A stretch of 64,000 nt of DNA, taken from positions 62,001 to 126,000 of the IMG/VR virus record IMGVR_UViG_3300023208_000004; one strand, given 5' to 3'. The DNA comes from a virus. The position numbers were made by a program, and so were the translations under genes. Positions 1-6,797 of this stretch are shown here, piece by piece; within the stretch, counting starts at the first letter, position 1; every line of letters begins with the position of its first letter. The notes under the pieces were generated by a model that saw nothing but the letters and a program-made list of their open reading frames with translations, was not told the origin of the DNA and made no database searches.

Positions 1-2
1 GC

Positions 3-257
3 GCAATAGATATTCTCCTCGCCGACGTAGAAGGTTCTGAATGGTTTATTCTTAAAAATCTAATAAGCAGACCAAGAATCATAGCCCTAGAAACTCATTG
101 CGAAGCAGAATACACAAATCCCAATATAGAAAAAATCTGGGACTGGATGAATAAAAATACATACAAGGTCTTATTTAAGAATACAACCGACTCTTTCTAT
201 ATCCGAGGAGACGATTACGGATGGGGTAAAGGAGGAAACACCAATTGGCGCTGTTAA
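3..257 (+). CDS. FkbM-family methyltransferase, C-terminal part (cut by window edge)
   Basis: An open frame enters from the left edge and stops at TAA 255-257, giving about 84 residues. It begins with an Asp-Ile-Leu-Leu-Ala-Asp-Val-Glu-Gly-Ser-Glu stretch, the hallmark acidic motif of FkbM-type SAM-dependent methyltransferases, which O-methylate sugars or polyketides. The Rossmann core with the SAM-binding glycine loop would lie to the left of the window. Its 3' end overlaps the next gene by 13 bases and contains that gene's ribosome binding site (GGAGG at 231-235), so the two are translationally coupled. A role in glycan modification is inferred from the neighbouring glycosyltransferases. 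Confidence 0.75.
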   Translation, partial: AIDILLADVEGSEWFILKNLISRPRIIALETHCEAEYTNPNIEKIWDWMNKNTYKVLFKNTTDSFYIRGDDYGWGKGGNTNWRC

Positions 258-1069
258 ACCCAATGAAAGCTTTAGGATTTAATCAAGGACAGTATGGGGA
301 TATTGTTATGGGGATTGTAGCAGCAAAACAATTTAAAAAGACATACCCAGACAGCTCATTAACGCTTTCCGTAAATAAAAAATATTCAGATATTTTGCCT
401 CTTTTTTTAAATAACGAATATTTTAATAAATACATCATTTGGGAAAACTATAATGATTGGCCATCTGCAAATGATTTAAAACTTTTAGAAGAGGAGGGTT
501 TTAATGTAGTATTTAACCCAATGCCCAAACACGCGAGAGAAGACTGGTATCTTTTTAGACACCAGACTGATGAATTGTGCTTGATGCACGGATTACAAAG
601 TCCAACAGACTCACAAATAGAATTAAAAACACACTTCAAAAGACAGCAAAAAGCAAAAAAAATCTGCCTCACCCTATCTGGAGAGACAAGGGGAAGCTGT
701 AAATCTCTCAGTGGCGAACAGAAAATAAATCTTTGTAATAGATTAAGAAAAGAAGGATTCACATTAATACAAATCGGAGCAAAAAATGAAGAAAAATACG
801 GAGACATTCAAATTTCTGATTTTTTTATCGGAGCAAAAACGCTAGTAGAAACAGGACTGCTACTGACCGTTGACACCTGTTGGGCGTGGATAGCGTCTGG
901 ATACAAAGTTCCAACCGTCGGACTTTACGGATTCTCATACTATCCAAACGCAAAAACAGCAAAAAACTGGATGCCAATTAACCCAAATGCAGAATATTTA
1001 GAGTCCACAAACGTCTCAAATATACAAATAGACGAAATAATTACTTCAATTAAAAAACTTTATGATTAA
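245..1069 (+). CDS. GT9-like (heptosyltransferase-type) glycosyltransferase
   Basis: The 274-residue product has the two-lobed outline of glycosyltransferase family 9 (ADP-heptose:LPS heptosyltransferases). An N-terminal Gly-Asp-Ile-Val motif is followed by a helix and an 'FKKTYPDSSLTLSV' strand. A C-terminal Val-Asp-Thr-Cys-Trp-Ala-Trp-Ile-Ala-Ser-Gly segment followed by 'VPTVGLYG' forms the nucleotide-sugar binding lobe. It is shorter than most family members (about 320-350 residues), so the middle is reduced. The TTG at 245 is preferred because GGAGG lies nine bases upstream; an ATG at 263 is the alternative. The natural acceptor is unknown, and phage glycan genes may modify virion proteins or host surface sugars. 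Confidence 0.65.
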   Translation: MALLNPMKALGFNQGQYGDIVMGIVAAKQFKKTYPDSSLTLSVNKKYSDILPLFLNNEYFNKYIIWENYNDWPSANDLKLLEEEGFNVVFNPMPKHAREDWYLFRHQTDELCLMHGLQSPTDSQIELKTHFKRQQKAKKICLTLSGETRGSCKSLSGEQKINLCNRLRKEGFTLIQIGAKNEEKYGDIQISDFFIGAKTLVETGLLLTVDTCWAWIASGYKVPTVGLYGFSYYPNAKTAKNWMPINPNAEYLESTNVSNIQIDEIITSIKKLYD

Positions 1070-1412
1070 AATATCAGTAGATGAAGGGTATGCGTTTGAT
1101 TTTTTATCAATCTTAACAATTAAAAAAGACAAAACAAACAACAGACAAGCTGGAGTTTACGCCTTCGACACCGCGCTTTCCATTATTGAGCAACTTGGTG
1201 TTACAAGGTATTCGGAGATAATAGCTTCACGAGAATACAAAAATCTGAATAAAGCAAACGAATTAGTTTTTGACCTAATTAACAAAATAAGAGACGGCGA
1301 CGACTCTATATCAGCAAATCAAGTTGATACGGCAAATAATTTGCGTTTTGAATGTAAAAAAGACCTGCAAAAAAGATTTTTTAATACTGAAACTAAAGAA
1401 ATAAAAATATGA
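1062..1412 (+). CDS. Hypothetical protein in glycan cassette
   Basis: This 116-residue protein is not recognised. It is mixed alpha/beta by composition, with no signal peptide, membrane segment or cysteine pair. It overlaps the upstream GT9-like gene by 8 bases and the downstream methyltransferase by 4 bases (ATGA), so it is co-translated with both and probably belongs to the same pathway. The opening 'MIKISVDEGYAFDFLSIL' could be a short protein-interaction domain. No enzymatic motif is visible and no function is assigned. Confidence 0.6.
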   Translation: MIKISVDEGYAFDFLSILTIKKDKTNNRQAGVYAFDTALSIIEQLGVTRYSEIIASREYKNLNKANELVFDLINKIRDGDDSISANQVDTANNLRFECKKDLQKRFFNTETKEIKI

Positions 1413-2071
1413 AACAATTTGGTATAAGAATGGACGGATGCGAAGAGCCAATTGAACAGTTAATAAAAGAACGGTTATCGAACACCGAAAAAGAATTTAA
1501 TTATCTCGAAATAGGCGTCGCAGAATGCAAAACGCTATTAGCCGTCACGCAAATTATTTTAGAAAATAAATTTAATAAAAATTTTACAGTGATTGGATTA
1601 GACCTACCAACCTGCGGCTACGTTATGGACAATTTAACAAATATTTCAAAAAAATTTCAAGAAATAGCCGATTTCTCCATTCTTTTTGATAACTCAAACG
1701 TTCAACCAGACACAGTATCTTTAATTTTAAATAAAAACCCAAGAGAAGAAATAATCCCAAAATTAAACTGTGACCTAGACTTTGTGTTTATAGATGGATG
1801 CCACGGACGGAATTGTGTCGTTAGTGACTTTTTAGCGATAGAAAAAAAAGTAAAACAAAACGGAATAGTCCTGTTCCACGATGTAGGATTAGAAGAGCAA
1901 GGAACAGACTGGCAAGACCATTGCAAGGAAAACATAAACGTCAGACAAGCCGTGATTGATTTGGGACTTTGGGACGAAACGCGGGTTGGTTGGAAAATTT
2001 TAAAATATATAAACGGAACAAGAACAACTGGCGGATATGGGAACAGTTGCGCCGCCTTCGTGAAGGATTAA
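1409..2071 (+). CDS. Class I SAM-dependent methyltransferase (Methyltransf_24 type)
   Basis: The 220-residue product shows the Rossmann methyltransferase order. Motif I is Tyr-Leu-Glu-Ile-Gly-Val-Ala-Glu near residues 32-39. An acidic 'VIGLDLP' follows at the end of beta-2, then Asp-Phe-Val-Phe-Ile-Asp-Gly-Cys-His at beta-4, the 'FIDG.H' signature of Methyltransf_24/CmcI-like enzymes, and finally 'NGIVLFHDV'. Such enzymes methylate small molecules or sugars. It overlaps the upstream gene by 4 bases and is followed one base later by another methyltransferase-like gene. Substrate is not deducible; sugar O-methylation is an inference from context. Confidence 0.7.
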   Translation: MKQFGIRMDGCEEPIEQLIKERLSNTEKEFNYLEIGVAECKTLLAVTQIILENKFNKNFTVIGLDLPTCGYVMDNLTNISKKFQEIADFSILFDNSNVQPDTVSLILNKNPREEIIPKLNCDLDFVFIDGCHGRNCVVSDFLAIEKKVKQNGIVLFHDVGLEEQGTDWQDHCKENINVRQAVIDLGLWDETRVGWKILKYINGTRTTGGYGNSCAAFVKD

Positions 2072-2072
2072 C

Positions 2073-2669
2073 ATGGGGTCACTCAATAAACTTTGTCACT
2101 TGCTAGAGGAATTCGCCCCACGAAACCCTATATTTATAGAAACCGGGACACACATGGGAAACGGAGTGCTTGAAGCTCAAAAATACCCATTCAAAAAAAT
2201 AGCTTCCATCGAAATAATTCAAGGACAAGTTCTAAAACTCAAAAATTTGTTTAAAACAGACATAAGAGTAGAAATTATATGTGATAACAGCCACCACGGA
2301 CTTAAAAATTTGCTTCCTCAAATTACCGATAATGCTGTTTTTTGGCTAGACGCCCACTTCCCCGGCGCAGACTTAAACGTTGCGTCTTACACATCTGAAA
2401 AAGACAACGACATAAGACTACCGCTCGAAAAAGAACTAACGCTGATTAAAAATCTACGGAAAGAATTCAAAGATTTAATTTTATTTGATGACTTGTTTTT
2501 ATACAAGGATAACGGAGCGCACGTAATGAAGGTTTGGGGAAACCGGCCAGAAATAATGCCCAAGCAAAGGTTTTCTGCTAACGAATTTTACAAAGATATT
2601 TTTAAGGAGACGCACGACTTCGAAGAACTAGACCAACACGAAGGCTACGGAATCCTTAGACCTAAATAA
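2073..2669 (+). CDS. Probable SAM-dependent methyltransferase-like protein
   Basis: The 198-residue protein has a 'FIETGTHMGNG' loop near the N terminus, resembling a Rossmann motif I. 'IASIEII' would be the ribose-binding acidic strand, and 'AVFWLDAHFPGAD' resembles the Asp-Ala-His motif of methyltransferases acting on small sugars. It also carries 'LILFDDLFLY' at the beta-5 position. It starts with ATG one base after the preceding stop. The family is known from sugar-gene clusters of bacteria and phages, usually without a characterised substrate. Overall fold assignment is reasonable; catalysis is inferred. Confidence 0.6.
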   Translation: MGSLNKLCHLLEEFAPRNPIFIETGTHMGNGVLEAQKYPFKKIASIEIIQGQVLKLKNLFKTDIRVEIICDNSHHGLKNLLPQITDNAVFWLDAHFPGADLNVASYTSEKDNDIRLPLEKELTLIKNLRKEFKDLILFDDLFLYKDNGAHVMKVWGNRPEIMPKQRFSANEFYKDIFKETHDFEELDQHEGYGILRPK

Positions 2670-2672
2670 GAT

Positions 2673-3506
2673 ATGCTAATTGACGCATTTCCATTTTGTA
2701 ACGAATTAGACGTTTTAGATATTAGATTAAATACGTTAGATGCGTATGTTGACTATTTTATCCTTGTAGAAAGCGAAAAAACACAAACACTAAAAGACAA
2801 ACCTCTCTATTTCGACAAAAATAAAGAAAGATACGCTCAATTTCTCAAAAAAATTGTTCATGTCAAAGTTTTGGGAAATGAGTGTTCTGGCCTAGACCCG
2901 ACAACGTGGCAAATGGAACACTTTCAAAGAAATTGTATCCAAAAAGGAATAAATACCATCCAAACAAAGCTCAATCTCACTGCACATGGAGAACATTATG
3001 TAATGATTTCCGATGCAGACGAAATTCCAAATTTAGAAATCTTATACAAAGCAACAAGTAGATGGGACTTGACTAAACCAATTAGCTTTGATATGACATA
3101 TCATACATTTTATCTAAATCTTCTGACGAAAAACAAAAGATGGATTGGAACGGTTTTAGCACCGTTAAATACTATTGTCAATGCGACCCCACAAGGAGTA
3201 AGAAACTCAAAAGACAACATCGCTCAACAGATAAAAGGCGGCTGGCATCTGGGATATATGGGCGGAAAAGAGATGGTTTATAAAAAATTCTTTAACTGCG
3301 TAGAACCAATGGATAAAAGTCTTATTCCACCCTTTGAAGTTTTCTCCAAAGAATTTGACAGAAAAATTAAAAATACAGGTTCATTTTTATTTTCTGACAA
3401 AAAAGATGACTCCATTACCCTTGAAGAACATCCGGTAGAATACCCAACCCTACCTCAATACGTAATAGAAAACAAAGAAAAACTAAATCACCTAATTTTC
3501 AAATAG
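2673..3506 (+). CDS. Glycosyltransferase family 17 protein
   Basis: The 277-residue protein matches the GT17 layout (relatives of beta-1,4-mannosyl-glycoprotein N-acetylglucosaminyltransferase). It opens with 'IDAFPFCNELDVLDIRLNTL', then 'DYFILVES' and 'QRNCI', and has Ser-Asp-Ala-Asp-Glu-Ile-Pro around residue 114 as the metal and nucleotide-sugar binding DxD-type motif. 'GGWHLGYMGG' in the C-terminal half is also typical of the family. It would transfer a sugar in the cytoplasm during glycan assembly. It sits between methyltransferases and GDP-mannose dehydratase, consistent with one pathway. Acceptor and donor are unknown. Confidence 0.75.
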   Translation: MLIDAFPFCNELDVLDIRLNTLDAYVDYFILVESEKTQTLKDKPLYFDKNKERYAQFLKKIVHVKVLGNECSGLDPTTWQMEHFQRNCIQKGINTIQTKLNLTAHGEHYVMISDADEIPNLEILYKATSRWDLTKPISFDMTYHTFYLNLLTKNKRWIGTVLAPLNTIVNATPQGVRNSKDNIAQQIKGGWHLGYMGGKEMVYKKFFNCVEPMDKSLIPPFEVFSKEFDRKIKNTGSFLFSDKKDDSITLEEHPVEYPTLPQYVIENKEKLNHLIFK

Positions 3507-3516
3507 TCTAACCTAC

Positions 3517-4617
3517 ATGAAAGAAAAGGTTATTGTAATTACTGGCATTCTAGGCATGGATGGCTCAAACATGGCGGAATATCTGCTTAAAAATGAACCA
3601 GATTTTAAAATAGTTGGAGTTCATCGTCGCTCTGCAAATGCAAATTTTAAAAATATAAAAGCTTTTGACAATAACCCTAAATTTTCTTTAGACTACTTGG
3701 ACCTAGCGGACAGCGTAAGCATAGAAACAGTTATCCGAAAATACTCTCCAATGTATTTTTTAAATTTTGGTGCTAATTCGTTTGTAGGTTGTAGTTGGGA
3801 TATGCCGCTGCAAGTTATAGATGTAAACGCATTAGGGGTATTAAGATGCCTAGAGGCTATAAAACAACACTGCCCAACTTGTAGATTTTATTCAGCAGGA
3901 AGTTCCGAAGAGTTTGGGAACGTGGACTATTCGCCACAAGACATAAAACACCCAATAAAACCAAGAAGCCCATACGGAGTATCAAAAGCTACAGCAAGAC
4001 ACATCGTTAAGGTTTATAGAGAGTCTTATGGACTATATGCAGTGCATGGAATATTATTCAACCACGAAGGAAGTCGTCGTGGAATAGAATTCGTGACAAA
4101 AAAAATAACAAACGGCGCTGCAAGAATAGTTCAATCTATTAAAAATAATCAAAAATTCGAGCCCATACAACTCGGAAACGTAGATGCAAAACGCGACTGG
4201 TCAGACTCTCGTGATTTTGTAGATGGCATCTGGAGAATGATTAACCAAGAAAAATATCGCAAACCCAATTGCGGTATCTTTTTCCCAAAAGATTATGTCC
4301 TCGCTTCAGGACGAACTAACAGCGTCAGAAAATTTGTAGAAGTGGCGTTTGAAAAACTAAATTTTTTCCAAAATTTAAGATGGCAAGGAACTGGTCTTAC
4401 AGAACAATTCACGGGAGATTTCATAAATAATACCGGCGAACCTTGGAGAGTTCCATTAGTCATTATCAATGAGAAGTTTTACCGACCAAACGAAGTAGAG
4501 CTTTTACTGGGGGATTCAACACCAGCAAGAGAAGAGTTACAGTGGAGTCCACAGATTTCGTTTGACAAACTTGTAGAAGATATGGTAAAATCAGACCTAG
4601 ATGAAATCTCCAAATAA
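3517..4617 (+). CDS. gmd: GDP-mannose 4,6-dehydratase
   Basis: The 366-residue enzyme is an extended short-chain dehydrogenase that converts GDP-D-mannose to GDP-4-keto-6-deoxy-D-mannose, the precursor of GDP-fucose, GDP-rhamnose and related sugars. Residues 10-16 give the NAD(P)-binding Gly-x-x-Gly-x-x-Gly, and Tyr153-x-x-x-Lys157 is the catalytic pair preceded by the 'AGSSEEFG' segment. The 'NHEG.RRG.EFVTKKIT' block is specific for the GMD family. Length matches the family. No partner reductase or epimerase lies in the window, so the deoxysugar would be completed by the host or by genes further left. The promoter for the next gene lies inside its last 60 bases. Confidence 0.92.
   Translation: MKEKVIVITGILGMDGSNMAEYLLKNEPDFKIVGVHRRSANANFKNIKAFDNNPKFSLDYLDLADSVSIETVIRKYSPMYFLNFGANSFVGCSWDMPLQVIDVNALGVLRCLEAIKQHCPTCRFYSAGSSEEFGNVDYSPQDIKHPIKPRSPYGVSKATARHIVKVYRESYGLYAVHGILFNHEGSRRGIEFVTKKITNGAARIVQSIKNNQKFEPIQLGNVDAKRDWSDSRDFVDGIWRMINQEKYRKPNCGIFFPKDYVLASGRTNSVRKFVEVAFEKLNFFQNLRWQGTGLTEQFTGDFINNTGEPWRVPLVIINEKFYRPNEVELLLGDSTPAREELQWSPQISFDKLVEDMVKSDLDEISK
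4562..4591 (+). promoter_or_regulatory. Sigma70-type promoter, near-leaderless
   Basis: TTGACA at 4562-4567, an 18-base spacer and TAAAAT at 4586-4591. The ATG of the next gene is nine bases after the -10 box, so transcription should start within a few bases of the start codon. There is no Shine-Dalgarno sequence. It lies inside the end of the gmd gene. Confidence 0.6.
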
Positions 4618-4948
4618 ATACCAAAAATTAATTTTAAGATTTCTTAAAGACACAAAATATTTTAAACAAACCGAATGGAAAAGAGAAACCGCGCTGGCAA
4701 AAAAACTATTACTAGAAAATTCAATAGATTTTTGGATGTCAGTTTCGCTGCCCTTTGAACTTAATTCTTTAGCTTGGTTTCTTACGCCAGAAGGCAAGAC
4801 TCACGTAGCGGTTACAGAAAAGAAGCTTGTCCTAGATTTGAAAAAAGAAGCTACATTCTCTATTATAGAAGAACCAAAACAAAGCGAAAATACAGAAGTT
4901 AAAAAACCTCAAACAATATTAGATTTTTTAAAACATGGCAAAACATAA
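4601..4948 (+). CDS. Hypothetical small protein with a C-terminal clamp-binding-like tail
   Basis: The 115-residue product is not recognised by family. Residues 1-80 are charged and mixed alpha/beta. A low-complexity acidic linker follows, and the protein ends in Gln-Thr-Ile-Leu-Asp-Phe-Leu-Lys, which fits the hexameric QxxLxF sliding-clamp-binding pattern of bacterial proteins. It also resembles the hydrophobic C-terminal tails with which T4 late-transcription proteins gp33 and gp55 bind the gp45 clamp. It has its own near-leaderless promoter and overlaps the UvsX-like gene by 14 bases. A late-transcription coactivator or a clamp-tethered replication factor are both possible. The function is an inference only. 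Confidence 0.55.
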   Translation: MKSPNKYQKLILRFLKDTKYFKQTEWKRETALAKKLLLENSIDFWMSVSLPFELNSLAWFLTPEGKTHVAVTEKKLVLDLKKEATFSIIEEPKQSENTEVKKPQTILDFLKHGKT

Positions 4949-6047
4949 ACAGACCGAAGAAGAAGAAAAGCCAAAAGAACTTTCTTCAGAACAACAAATA
5001 GATTCCTTTTTAAAGGATAATGAAGAGTTCCATTATAATAATGTAATCCAACAAGACTACGCTGTTTCAAGCGGAAGCCTTAAAATGGACATAGAAATGG
5101 GAGGAGGATTACGCCCCGGCATAGTAAGATTCAGTGGAGTTACAGAGGGGGGTAAAACCTCCTGCGCTCTTTCATTTGCCCGCTCTTTTCAAAAGAATAT
5201 ACCAAATTCCAAAGTCGTTTACATTAAAGCAGAGGGTCGGCTATCTGAAGATATAATTTCAAGAGCAGGCATTAACACAGACAAAGACAAATGGTTTGTA
5301 TTTAAATGCAATATTTACGAAACATCCGTGCAGCTTATTAATGAGCTAATACATAATAATCCCACTAACAGAAAATATTTTTTTATAATTGATTCAATGG
5401 ACTCTCTTAATTTAAAAGAGGACATGAATAGGGTGTTCGGAACCGCAAACAAAGTAGCAGGCGCAGCATACTTAACGGCAGATTTTTTAAAGAAAATGGC
5501 ATTACCGCTTTCTTCTTTAGGACACACCTGTATAATGATTTCGCAAATACGAACGGCGGTATCAATTAATCCATACGAAAAGAAAGACCCAAGAGTAACC
5601 AATGCGTCTGGGGGTAACGCGATGCTGCATTATAGTGACTGGATTTTAGAATTCCAAACTAGGTATCGCTCTGACCTAATAACGTCACTCCCAGAGTTGA
5701 AAGGAGAAGTTTTAGGACATTTTTGTAAGATTATCTTTAGAAAATCCCCAAACGAAAAAACATACAAAGAAATATCATATCCGATTAAATACGGAAGAAC
5801 GGGTGGCACAAGTATTTGGGTTGAATACGAAATAGCAGACCTGATGATAATGTTTGAAATGGTAAAGGTAAAAACCGCATGGATTACTGTAGAACCAGAA
5901 ATCTTAGAAGAACTCAAAAAACAAAAATTTGAAATTCCAGAAAAAATTCAGGGACTTGATAACTTTAGGAAACTTTTAGAAACTAATGAAAACCTAACAA
6001 AATACCTATACCAAAAATTTGAAAAAGTTTTAAAGAAAAATACATGA
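4935..6047 (+). CDS. uvsX: UvsX/RecA-like recombinase
   Basis: The 370-residue protein has a RecA-type ATPase core: Walker A Gly-Val-Thr-Glu-Gly-Gly-Lys-Thr at residues 68-75, a 'YIKAEG' strand, 'FFIIDSMDSL' as Walker B, and 'NASGGNAMLHYSDWILEF' as the loop-2 and polymerisation-motif region. Size is close to T4 UvsX (about 391 residues), and the lack of a long C-terminal RecA domain favours UvsX over host RecA. It would form filaments on ssDNA for recombination-dependent replication and repair. The gene overlaps its upstream neighbour by 14 bases and its downstream neighbour by 4 (ATGA). No UvsY was recognised. Confidence 0.85.
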   Translation: MAKHKQTEEEEKPKELSSEQQIDSFLKDNEEFHYNNVIQQDYAVSSGSLKMDIEMGGGLRPGIVRFSGVTEGGKTSCALSFARSFQKNIPNSKVVYIKAEGRLSEDIISRAGINTDKDKWFVFKCNIYETSVQLINELIHNNPTNRKYFFIIDSMDSLNLKEDMNRVFGTANKVAGAAYLTADFLKKMALPLSSLGHTCIMISQIRTAVSINPYEKKDPRVTNASGGNAMLHYSDWILEFQTRYRSDLITSLPELKGEVLGHFCKIIFRKSPNEKTYKEISYPIKYGRTGGTSIWVEYEIADLMIMFEMVKVKTAWITVEPEILEELKKQKFEIPEKIQGLDNFRKLLETNENLTKYLYQKFEKVLKKNT

Positions 6048-6460
6048 GACTAAAAAATACCTTTGGCAAATTGGTCTATAAAAACGTTTCAAAGCATATT
6101 ATTGATTGGGAGGGAAAGTCGCGCTCCCTTCTTCAATTTAAAACAAAACAATTTTTAAAACCATACTGGTGCGGACAAATCGTTTATGAAGAGTTTCCCG
6201 TGTATGGGACCAAAATGAAAGTTGACATTCTCAACGCTACAAAAAAAATAGCAATAGAAGTCAACGGCCCACAGCATAATTCATTTAATAAATTTTTTCA
6301 CCAAAACTCACCAGAGAGATATTTAAAATCCATTAAAAGAGATTATTCCAAACGGCAATGGCTGGAGCTTAACGATTTTACACTTATAGAAATAGAAGAA
6401 GAAGAAATTGAATTACTCTCGGAGAATTTCTTTTTTAAGAAATTTAATGTCACACTATAA
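6044..6460 (+). CDS. Vsr/DUF559-like PD-(D/E)XK endonuclease
   Basis: The 138-residue protein has the compact restriction-endonuclease fold of Vsr/DUF559-like nucleases. Asp61 lies in 'MKVDIL', and 'IAIEVNGPQH' (residues 69-78) contains Glu72 and His78. It ends in an 'RDYSKRQWLELNDFTLIEI' stretch that corresponds to the conserved C-terminal strand and helix. The usual Lys or Asp after Glu-Val is Asn74. It is coupled to uvsX by an ATGA overlap, so a role in recombination, mismatch or junction cleavage is plausible. The substrate is not known. Confidence 0.65.
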   Translation: MRLKNTFGKLVYKNVSKHIIDWEGKSRSLLQFKTKQFLKPYWCGQIVYEEFPVYGTKMKVDILNATKKIAIEVNGPQHNSFNKFFHQNSPERYLKSIKRDYSKRQWLELNDFTLIEIEEEEIELLSENFFFKKFNVTL

Positions 6461-6464
6461 TTTA

Positions 6465-6472
6465 GTGTAATT
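6465..6472 (+). promoter_or_regulatory. GTGTAA-type octamer (candidate phage promoter)
   Basis: GTGTAATT lies 7 bases before the ATG at 6480 and 16 bases before the ATG at 6489. The 16-base distance matches two minus-strand late genes with the same motif. It overlaps a small palindrome (6452-6468, 6-bp arms). This is the only plus-strand member of the set described in the findings. Confidence 0.4.
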
Positions 6473-6488
6473 ATATTTAATGAATCTT

Positions 6489-6758
6489 ATGCCAAAACAC
6501 AAAGACTTCAAATTTCCGGAAAAACTTTTGTCTCAAATTAATGAATGTTCTGGAGGAGGGTTTTGTATTTTTACCTTTGATGAATATGGTAAGCCTCAAG
6601 TTTACAGCCAATTTGATAATCCAATTTATGCAATGGCAATGCAATATTATATAGAGAATTGGACGGCAGCGGTTTCTAATGTTCAATTAAATACATTTTC
6701 AAATGCAGTTGACAGAGCTATCAATCCAGAATCAGGAGACGGTTCCGAAAAAGCATAG
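6489..6758 (+). CDS. Hypothetical small protein
   Basis: An 89-residue protein from ATG 6489, or 92 residues from the upstream ATG at 6480. It is not recognised. It begins 'MPKHKDFKFPEKLLSQINECSGGGF' and has an aromatic-rich middle ('YAMAMQYYIENW') and a polar C terminus. The later ATG is preferred because it sits 16 bases after a GTGTAATT motif, as at two late genes. It lies between the nuclease gene and the helicase promoter and ends five bases before that promoter's -35 box. No function is proposed. Confidence 0.55.
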   Translation: MPKHKDFKFPEKLLSQINECSGGGFCIFTFDEYGKPQVYSQFDNPIYAMAMQYYIENWTAAVSNVQLNTFSNAVDRAINPESGDGSEKA

Positions 6759-6763
6759 CAGAC

Positions 6764-6791
6764 TTGACAAAGCTTCAAACATCGCTATAAT
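6764..6791 (+). promoter_or_regulatory. Sigma70-type promoter, leaderless geometry
   Basis: TTGACA at 6764-6769, a 16-base spacer and a perfect TATAAT at 6786-6791. Six bases separate the -10 box from the helicase ATG at 6798, which puts the predicted transcription start on the start codon itself. No Shine-Dalgarno sequence is present. Confidence 0.8.
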
Positions 6792-6797
6792 ACCATT

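Noticed and set aside
6452-6468. Palindrome (6-bp arms) as a terminator
   Set aside because: No T-run follows and the stem is AT-rich and weak. It may simply be part of the GTGTAATT region.
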